The position numbers and the translations under genes are program-made. DNA of 24,190 nucleotides from a virus. The notes beneath the pieces are model-generated. The model saw only the letters and a program-made list of their open reading frames with translations, was not told where the DNA came from and did no database searches. This document shows positions 7,729 to 13,437 of this stretch, one piece after another (the stretch's first letter is position 1; each line of letters starts with the position of its first letter). The DNA lies in IMG/VR virus record IMGVR_UViG_3300042691_000130, positions 1 to 24,190 of that record; one strand, 5' to 3'.

Positions 7729-9393
7729 ATGTCAAAGACACAACTGAAAGCAGCGGACTTATACAATGAGTCCAATCCTAAAGTTGCTGCCGAGCGTCAT
7801 GAGGAATACACCGCAGAATTAAACAAGGCGCTATCAGCACCTCGTTCGTTCAATGGTGAAACTCTTGGCGGTTCTAGCGATGCTACTGCTCAACTTGAAG
7901 CACTTGTTTCAAACAAGTCTTTGAGCCCTGATGCTGTTGCTTCTCTAAACAACGCACTCGCAGCACAGCGTGGCGCAATGGGTGATATCAATAAAGAAAT
8001 CACTCTTACTCAGCCACTCAGCACTTCTTTTGCAGCATTCGACCTCGAAGCACCTGCGAAACTATTAACACCTCGCCCAACTCCACTCCGTAACAAACTC
8101 CCTCGCAAGAAGGGTGTTGGTACTTCACACCGCGTCAAGAGAATTCTTGGCTACACAGGTACAGGTACTGGCGGACAAGGAAACATTTGGCCGGGAATTA
8201 CCGAAACAACACAAAACAACTTTGCTCCGGGAGCATCTAACCCACTCTACTTAGAGCGCGGTCCTCAGATTAATTACACTGCTGATGACTTAGTGTTGCC
8301 TTACAGTTCATACTCACTATCTGACCAAGTTTCGTTTGACGCAAACTTCTCAGGTATGGGATATCAAGACCTACGCCAACTTTCCTCAACATCTACGCTA
8401 TATGCGACAATGTTGATGGAAGAGCGCATGCTTCTAATGGCACGCGGAACCGCATCAGGTTATTCAGGCGCACTTTCAACTCCTGCTGCTCCAACAGTAA
8501 CCGCTAAGGCTGCTACTGTTTCACTTCCTGCTGTTACTGGTGTAACTGGCAAGGTATGGGCAAAGGTAGTTGCTTCTGCTGGCGCATTTGGTGGAACAGT
8601 TCCATCAGCAGTCGGCTCAGATACTCCTGCTGCTGGCGAGTACATCGAAGTAGCAATCGCTGGCGTTGTCGGCGCAGTTTCTTATGATGTTTATGTTGGA
8701 ACAGGTGCTTCTGCTCCTGCTGATTCAGCAATGTTCTATGCAGGTTCAACAGCAACTTTAACATTCAATGTTACTGGCGCTCTACCAACCACAGGAACAA
8801 CTGCTGCAACTATTGCTGCTGCTGGTAACACCTCTGCATACGCAACAGGTTATGACGGAATTCTTCCAACAGTTCTTGGTCCTAATTCAGGATACAACAA
8901 CAACATTAACGCAGCATTCAGCACCGGAAATCCGGGAGTTGAATACCAAGAGGTCTTCTACAACATTTACAACAATGTTAAGGGCGACCCAGATGAAATC
9001 CTTATCAATGGCGCAGACCGCCGTCAGTTGTCTGATGCTATTAAGAACGGCTCAACCGCTAACTATCGTCTAAACCTCACACAAACTGAGGCTGGAGATT
9101 ATATTGGTGGCGCAACCATCGGTGCTCTTTACAATGAAATCACTGGTAAGATGGTTCCTCTGACTGTTCACCCATGGCTACCACAAGGCGTAAGCCCTGT
9201 ATTGTCATACACACTTCCAATTCCAGATACAGAAGTTTCCGATGTATGGTCGGTCATCAATGTTCAGGACTACATGGGTATTCAATGGCCTGTAGTTCAG
9301 TTCTCTTATGACTTCTCAACCTACTTCCGTGGAACATTCTTCTGCTACGCTCCAGCATGGAACGGCGCAGTTTCCGGAATTAAGAACGCGTAA
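7729..9393 (+). CDS. Major capsid protein (HK97 fold) with Ig-like insertion
   Basis: This is the shell protein of the icosahedral head. The 554 residues exceed the usual 300-400. Residues 1-90 look helical and charged and may be an arm or a cleaved delta region. The E-loop/N-arm region includes R-P-T-P-L-R-N-K-L-P-R-K at 116-127. Residues 250-370 are a Thr/Ala/Val-rich insertion with V-S-Y-D-V-Y-V-G-T-G at 317-326 and L-T-F-N-V at 344-348, typical of an Ig or fibronectin-like beta-sandwich. The HK97 core resumes with D-P-D-E-I-L-I-N-G at 420-428 and ends in an aromatic F-R-G-T-F-F-C-Y segment. The insert probably forms a surface projection. The gene is followed by a strong hairpin, consistent with separate control of an abundant product. 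Confidence 0.9.
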   Translation: MSKTQLKAADLYNESNPKVAAERHEEYTAELNKALSAPRSFNGETLGGSSDATAQLEALVSNKSLSPDAVASLNNALAAQRGAMGDINKEITLTQPLSTSFAAFDLEAPAKLLTPRPTPLRNKLPRKKGVGTSHRVKRILGYTGTGTGGQGNIWPGITETTQNNFAPGASNPLYLERGPQINYTADDLVLPYSSYSLSDQVSFDANFSGMGYQDLRQLSSTSTLYATMLMEERMLLMARGTASGYSGALSTPAAPTVTAKAATVSLPAVTGVTGKVWAKVVASAGAFGGTVPSAVGSDTPAAGEYIEVAIAGVVGAVSYDVYVGTGASAPADSAMFYAGSTATLTFNVTGALPTTGTTAATIAAAGNTSAYATGYDGILPTVLGPNSGYNNNINAAFSTGNPGVEYQEVFYNIYNNVKGDPDEILINGADRRQLSDAIKNGSTANYRLNLTQTEAGDYIGGATIGALYNEITGKMVPLTVHPWLPQGVSPVLSYTLPIPDTEVSDVWSVINVQDYMGIQWPVVQFSYDFSTYFRGTFFCYAPAWNGAVSGIKNA

Positions 9394-9410
9394 CAACTGA
9401 ATAATTGAGT

Positions 9411-9440
9411 GAGGGTGCGTCATATATCGGGCGCACCCTC
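9411..9440 (+). terminator. Hairpin after the major capsid gene
   Basis: Perfect 9-bp stem GAGGGTGCG (9411-9419) with CGCACCCTC (9432-9440) and a 12-base loop, in the 65-base gap after the capsid stop. The stem is GC-rich but no clear T-run follows, so it may be a weak terminator, an RNA-stabilising end or a processing site. The stem is certain; the function is inference. Confidence 0.55.
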
Positions 9441-9458
9441 TACTTATAGGGGGCAATA

Positions 9459-9740
9459 ATGGCAAGAATGATTCCACCGCAAGGACTCAAAGAAGTATCG
9501 GTAAAAACAGAACGCGGAACAAAAGTTTATAGGGCAGGGCGCGACGGATTGATAAATGTTGATAATCCGCGTCATGCCAAACAAATGAAGGCAGAAGGTT
9601 TAGGCGAAGCAAGCACAAGCGGAATTATCGTTGGTCAAGGTTTTCCTTGTAGTCAATGTGGTTTTGGTTCATGGTTCAAAAAATGTTCTCGTTGTGGGCA
9701 TGACAACGAACGCATAGAGAGAGATGGTTCAATTGGCTAA
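9459..9740 (+). CDS. Small zinc-ribbon protein of the head/neck module
   Basis: This 93-residue protein lies between the capsid and adaptor genes. The N-terminal half contains D-N-P-R-H-A-K-Q-M-K near residues 35-44, a phrase typical of small proteins in head-tail connector regions. The C-terminal third is a zinc ribbon with C64-x-x-C67 and C76-x-x-C79. It could be a capsid accessory, a head-completion factor or a regulator; the sequence does not decide. An AGGGGG ribosome site precedes the ATG. The end overlaps the next gene by 17 bases. Confidence 0.7.
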   Translation: MARMIPPQGLKEVSVKTERGTKVYRAGRDGLINVDNPRHAKQMKAEGLGEASTSGIIVGQGFPCSQCGFGSWFKKCSRCGHDNERIERDGSIG

Positions 9741-10632
9741 CGCAATCAATCCAACCACGCAGCAATTCTCAATTCCTTATCTCACGACTACGGAATACCG
9801 TAATGCGCCTACCGCTATTGATATTGATAATCTAGTATTTAATAGCAGCGACCCTGATGTTCAAGATAGCGAATTAGCCAATGTTATTGCGCGCGCTTCA
9901 TCATGGATAGATACTTATTGTAATCAAATTCTAGGCGCTACTACTGAAACAGAAACACAGCGCTCGCGCATATCTCCTGACGGCACCATTAAGTTCCACC
10001 CACGCTACAACCCTATTATCGCGCTAACAGATTTCTATTATGGCAACCCATCAACAAATCTTATTCAAGCGCAGGATTGCTCAGTAGCATGGATAGAAAA
10101 CTCACAGATTATTTTTCCTTACGCAAATTCATCTTCATTAATAACATCACAAGGTCCATTACAGTTTGGCTTTCCAAGTACAGCAGGACAAACTGTTTAT
10201 CTCAAATACACATATGTCAATGGATACGCAAATACTCTTATCGCCACCGCAACAGCAACGCAAACCACTTTAACTGTGACAAACGGCGTAGGTATTACGG
10301 CTGGCGATACTCTTAAGATTTATGACGGCATGTATTCTGAAAATGTAACAGTAGGTTCAACTTATGTTTTCGGTTCTACTACTGTGCCATTAACAAGTCC
10401 TCTGCTATACTCGCATAGCGCAGGTGTTTCTATCTCAGCACTCCCACCTGCTATTAAAGAGGCTGCTATTCTTGCTACCACATCAATGCTCAAAATTCGT
10501 GGTGATTCTTCCATGACTATGGCTATCGGCACTCAGCCGAACTACACAGGAACTCCTGTTATCGCACAAAATATCGGTAGCGATATGGCGATGGCGATGG
10601 ACTTACTGAAACCTTATCGCAGGATTAGATAA
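9724..10632 (+). CDS. Head-tail adaptor (gp6/gp15-like) with an inserted beta domain
   Basis: The adaptor is expected to form a ring under the portal. The N-terminal 70 residues have the helical character of this family: the segment A-N-V-I-A-R-A-S-S-W-I-D-T-Y-C at 52-66, then a beta section ending with Q-T-V-Y-L-K-Y-T-Y-V-N-G-Y at 156-168. Normally the final helix would follow directly. Here about 67 residues (172-238, with G-I-T-A-G-D-T-L-K-I-Y-D-G at 190-202) intervene before the helix P-A-I-K-E-A-A-I-L-A-T-T-S-M-L at 242-256. The next gene overlaps by one base. Identity rests on position plus helical pattern, with no diagnostic catalytic motif. Confidence 0.78.
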   Translation: MVQLANAINPTTQQFSIPYLTTTEYRNAPTAIDIDNLVFNSSDPDVQDSELANVIARASSWIDTYCNQILGATTETETQRSRISPDGTIKFHPRYNPIIALTDFYYGNPSTNLIQAQDCSVAWIENSQIIFPYANSSSLITSQGPLQFGFPSTAGQTVYLKYTYVNGYANTLIATATATQTTLTVTNGVGITAGDTLKIYDGMYSENVTVGSTYVFGSTTVPLTSPLLYSHSAGVSISALPPAIKEAAILATTSMLKIRGDSSMTMAIGTQPNYTGTPVIAQNIGSDMAMAMDLLKPYRRIR

Positions 10633-11147
10633 TGTCACGGAAAGTAGTACGCGAAAATGTCGCGAACTGGATTGCTTCGGCGCAGATAACTACTTTGAAT
10701 CAAGTATTTACCTCGTTTCCTAAGCGCATAAACTTTCAAGTCAATTCATTTCCCGGACAGAACTCTCGCGCAGCAGCAGTAGTATTTATTGAAAACGAAC
10801 AAGAAACGCGCCTTGCTATCGGCGGTGTTAATCCTATGACTACCGATAACGGAACAGGCAAAGGCTGGAAACGCGTTGATTATGGTATTGCGTTACAAGT
10901 ATTTCATCACTCGTTACAGCGCGAGGCACAAGACGCGATGGACGACTTTGATGATGTTATTGACGCAATCAAAGATAGACTTCGTGCGGGTCAGCATACT
11001 TTAGGTAATGATAATCCGAACGAGATTTGGCAAGCAGCCGAACCAAACATAGATGTTCAATATGGAGAACCACTAACCAACGAAGGTGGCGCTACCGAAA
11101 CTTGGGCAGCGTTGCGATTTACCGTGACGCAAATGATACAAAGTTAA
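10632..11147 (+). CDS. Probable tail terminator / tail completion protein
   Basis: This 171-residue protein lies between the adaptor and the tail tube, where the tail terminator (lambda gpU type) or head-closure protein belongs. The central strand G-W-K-R-V-D-Y-G-I-A-L-Q-V-F at 77-90 and the helix A-M-D-D-F-D-D-V-I-D-A-I-K-D-R-L-R-A (about 101-118) fit tail terminators, whose core is a beta-sheet packed against helices. The protein ends with another strand, W-A-A-L-R-F-T-V-T-Q. The function is to cap the tail tube at its correct length and join it to the head. A head-closure role is the main alternative. Confidence 0.65.
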   Translation: MSRKVVRENVANWIASAQITTLNQVFTSFPKRINFQVNSFPGQNSRAAAVVFIENEQETRLAIGGVNPMTTDNGTGKGWKRVDYGIALQVFHHSLQREAQDAMDDFDDVIDAIKDRLRAGQHTLGNDNPNEIWQAAEPNIDVQYGEPLTNEGGATETWAALRFTVTQMIQS

Positions 11148-11157
11148 GGAGAATCCT

Positions 11158-11379
11158 GTGCCCCGTTATGAATACAAAGGTGAAGTCGAGCGTTCTTTTC
11201 CTACGCTTGGCATTACTGTTAAGAAAGGTGATGTATTTGATGGTCCAGAAGGGCTAACGGCTCTAGGATTATCACTTGCTGACCCTGCTAAATCCGCACC
11301 TGCGGCACAAGCAACAAAGGAAAAAGACAAAGAAGAAATCAAGCCGTCAGCCCCGTCTGACAAGAACGCAGGAGCGTGA
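11158..11379 (+). CDS. Small neck-region protein of unknown function
   Basis: This 73-residue protein starts at GTG, six bases after AAGGAG. Residues 1-35 look like a small beta barrel (Y-E-Y-K-G-E-V-E-R, then V-K-K-G-D-V-F-D-G-P). Residues 45-73 are a low-complexity Ala/Lys/Glu/Pro tail, probably disordered. Short proteins of this style are frequent between connector and tail tube genes in siphoviruses. I do not recognise a specific function. The end codons carry the ribosome site of the tail tube gene. Confidence 0.65.
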   Translation: MPRYEYKGEVERSFPTLGITVKKGDVFDGPEGLTALGLSLADPAKSAPAAQATKEKDKEEIKPSAPSDKNAGA

Positions 11380-11383
11380 ATAA

Positions 11384-12373
11384 ATGGCATCAGCACAACC
11401 CTCCGTACGCAGTTACCTCGGTATTGCTAAAGAAGTAACACCAGCAACGCCAGTACCAGCAACGGATTTCATTCCAGTTTCTAAAGATGCGTTTAAGCCT
11501 GTTGATATTATCGCACCTCTGTACGACACAGGGCTACGCGGTTCAATGGCTGAAAACTACACTTATATTCAAGGACGCCGTTACACAGAAATTGATGTAG
11601 CAGGTCCAGCATTTGCCGACACAGTTGGTTGGTGGATTGCAGGTATCCTCGGTAGCGTTGCTACTTCGGGAGCCACAGCACCATACACACATATTATGTC
11701 GCTAAAGAACGCAACAGGTATTGGCGCAGACGCGCAGCCTACTTCTCTGACTTTAACAGATATGTATGTTGCTCAGAATCGCTACTATCCCGGATGCAAA
11801 GTAACTGAGTTTGGTTTGACTTTCAACAGCGAAGGTATGCTTGAATATACCGCTCGTTTAATGGGTCACCCATCTTCAACTACATCAGTAGCAACACCAA
11901 CATTTTCAGCAGTAACACCAACTCCTGTTTGGAGAGGTGCAGTTACTATTGGCGGTTCTAGCATTGGTTACATTACCGATGGCGCAATCAATATGACACG
12001 CAAGGCTGAGGCTATCTTCGGCATTAATACTGCGCAAGGTCCATATGAAGTATTCGTTGGCGCACTAGACGCAACAGGAAATCTAACATTCGTTATGGAA
12101 AATGATGACGAACTAACTCGTTTCCTCAGCAACACACAACCAGCACTAACATTTACATTCGCACAAGGAGCTTCAACAACAGCGACTTCAATTGCTTTCA
12201 CAGTAACTAAAGGCGCTTACACCACAGGTGTTATTGACCGCTCTGCTGACCATGTAACTATTAGTGTTGATATCTCCGCGATAGCGAACACAACCGATGC
12301 TGGTACAACAGGCGGTTTTGCTCCTATCAAATGGACACTTCAGAATGCTGTTACTTCTGGTACATATCAGTAG
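11384..12373 (+). CDS. Major tail tube protein
   Basis: This is the repeating subunit of the tail tube. The 329 residues are beta-rich. The N-terminus, with a Y-L-G-I-A-K-E segment at 11-17 followed by an A-T-P-V-P-A-T-D-F-I-P-V loop, is typical of tube proteins. Middle strands such as C-K-V-T-E-F-G-L-T-F and D-G-A-I-N-M-T-R-K-A-E fit the tube beta-sandwich, whose second half starts near residue 180. Position after the terminator and before the chaperone pair agrees. The gene ends in a long gap with a large hairpin, as does the capsid gene, so the two most abundant structural genes both have structured 3' ends. Confidence 0.87.
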   Translation: MASAQPSVRSYLGIAKEVTPATPVPATDFIPVSKDAFKPVDIIAPLYDTGLRGSMAENYTYIQGRRYTEIDVAGPAFADTVGWWIAGILGSVATSGATAPYTHIMSLKNATGIGADAQPTSLTLTDMYVAQNRYYPGCKVTEFGLTFNSEGMLEYTARLMGHPSSTTSVATPTFSAVTPTPVWRGAVTIGGSSIGYITDGAINMTRKAEAIFGINTAQGPYEVFVGALDATGNLTFVMENDDELTRFLSNTQPALTFTFAQGASTTATSIAFTVTKGAYTTGVIDRSADHVTISVDISAIANTTDAGTTGGFAPIKWTLQNAVTSGTYQ

Positions 12374-12389
12374 TAATTAGCGTAGTACG

Positions 12390-12446
12390 GTGAGAGGGGA
12401 TTGTGCGGTATAGTGCCGCCTTCCCACTATACTCTGCCCCTCTCAC
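12390..12446 (+). terminator. Long two-part hairpin after the tail tube gene
   Basis: The outer stem is 10 bp, GTGAGAGGGG (12390-12399) with CCCCTCTCAC (12437-12446). Inside it is an 8-bp stem, GTATAGTG (12408-12415) with CACTATAC (12425-12432), and a 9-base loop. The two stems are separated by unpaired 8- and 4-base segments. No T-run follows, so an attenuator, a stabilising 3' end or a processing site is as likely as an intrinsic terminator. Confidence 0.6.
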
Positions 12447-12480
12447 TCTCTAATCGGGAAGGTAATTAGGAAGGAAGAAC

Positions 12481-12837
12481 ATGGCAACGAAGAATAAGGT
12501 AGAACTACCATCAGGCGGTTGGGTAACATTCAAAGACCCAGCAACACTACGCGTAAAAGACCGCAAGAAGGTATTACGCAACGCAAATGGCGAAGAAGGT
12601 TTGATGCAAGCGCTTTCGCTTGTTGATGGCTTAATTGCTATCTTGGTAGAGGAATGGTCATTTGAACTACCAATACCATCTGTGCGTATTAATTCTCTAG
12701 ATGAATTACAAATGCCTGACTATGATGTTATGGCAGAGGAAGCAGGAAAAGCACAAAAGATGCTATTCCCACAACTCGGTAAATCACCTGAGAGCGAAAG
12801 AGATGTTGATAGCCCTTTCGAAAACTCCAACGACTAA
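12481..12837 (+). CDS. Tail assembly chaperone, short form (G)
   Basis: This 118-residue protein lies between the tail tube and tape measure genes, the conserved place of the lambda G-type chaperone. It is mixed charged and helical (L-M-Q-A-L-S-L-V-D-G-L-I-A-I-L-V at about 41-56) with an acidic end. The start follows a purine-rich AGGAAGGAAG site. A slippery heptamer near the end lets some ribosomes shift to the -1 frame and make the longer G-T product. It is expected to coat the tape measure protein and recruit tube subunits, and to be absent from the mature virion. Confidence 0.85.
   Translation: MATKNKVELPSGGWVTFKDPATLRVKDRKKVLRNANGEEGLMQALSLVDGLIAILVEEWSFELPIPSVRINSLDELQMPDYDVMAEEAGKAQKMLFPQLGKSPESERDVDSPFENSND
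12813..12819 (+). other. Programmed -1 frameshift site CCCTTTC
   Basis: CCCTTTC fits X-XXY-YYZ in the G reading frame (C-CCT-TTC), so both the Pro and Phe tRNAs can re-pair after slipping back one base. The -1 frame has a TAG at 12810-12812 immediately upstream and is then open to 13046. A 7-bp stem, GAAGGAC (12849-12855) with GTCCTTC (12869-12875), lies 29 bases downstream and might assist, though that is farther than the usual spacing. Confidence 0.85.
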
Positions 12838-13049
12838 AATGGACACTTGAAGGACATGAACGCCACGAGTCCTTCTCTTATCCTGATGACGAGTTTATCT
12901 ATTATGTCGCTGCGGAAAAATTTGGCTGGACACCTTCGCAGGTAGATGAACAACCTGCTTATTTGGTTGATTGGTTATTGGCAATTTCAGCAGTAGTAGA
13001 TGAGGTGAAAGCAAAAAGTGGTGCTAACCAGCAATCTAAAACTCGTTAG
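12819..13049 (+). CDS. Tail assembly chaperone T extension, made as the G-T frameshift fusion
   Basis: This frame has no start codon of its own near its beginning. It is read after slipping at 12813-12819, adding 76 residues to G residue 113 for a fusion of about 189 residues. The extension begins R-K-L-Q-R-L-K-W-T-L-E-G-H-E and continues Y-Y-V-A-A-E-K-F-G-W-T-P-S-Q-V, then Y-L-V-D-W-L-L-A-I-S. A tryptophan- and helix-rich T domain of this kind is known to bind the tail tube protein in lambda-like systems. It ends at TAG 13047-13049, overlapping the next gene by 32 bases. Without it the 180 bases after G would seem empty. Confidence 0.85.
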   Translation, partial: RKLQRLKWTLEGHERHESFSYPDDEFIYYVAAEKFGWTPSQVDEQPAYLVDWLLAISAVVDEVKAKSGANQQSKTR

Positions 13050-13437
13050 AAAAGGCGTTGATAAAGTCGCTGCTAATATAGACATTAGTACACGCATGGC
13101 GCGCGACGAGATGATGGCAGCACTTATACAGTTATCAAAAGAACAAATTGAAGGCAGACGACCAGAAGGCGAACGCGCATGGAAGGGTTATCCCACTCCG
13201 CCTATGAATCGCACAGGCGATTTGCGCCGTAGTATTCGTGGCGAAAAGTTCAAGCAAGGTTTTGCCAGTTATTCAGCCATAGTTGGTCCTACTATTATCT
13301 ACGGACGGAGAGTAGAATTAGGTGGTGGTAATTGGCCAGCAGGAGTTCGTTTCCCATACATGGAACCTGCTTATGAAAAGTTCCGCACACAAATAGTTCC
13401 GCAAGTTCAGGCAAAGTATTTTAGGAGGTTCAGGTAA
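13018..13437 (+). CDS. HK97 gp10-like neck / tail completion protein
   Basis: This 139-residue protein starts at GTG, the first of two tandem GTG codons, inside the end of the T frame. The motif M-N-R-T-G-D-L-R-R-S-I-R-G at about 62-74, then A-I-V-G-P-T-I-I-Y-G-R-R-V-E-L-G-G and F-P-Y-M-E-P-A-Y-E-K, is the arrangement of HK97 gp10-like and minor tail Z-like proteins, which help join head and tail. The usual place of this family is before the tail terminator; here it lies after the chaperones. The end holds AGGAGG for the tape measure start and overlaps it by one base. An alternative start at the downstream ATG (13096) would remove the N-terminal helix, so I prefer GTG. Confidence 0.75.
   Translation: MVLTSNLKLVRKGVDKVAANIDISTRMARDEMMAALIQLSKEQIEGRRPEGERAWKGYPTPPMNRTGDLRRSIRGEKFKQGFASYSAIVGPTIIYGRRVELGGGNWPAGVRFPYMEPAYEKFRTQIVPQVQAKYFRRFR

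Noticed and set aside
12838-13017. Non-coding gap after the short chaperone gene
   Set aside because: It is coding in the -1 frame as the T extension reached through the CCCTTTC slip site.
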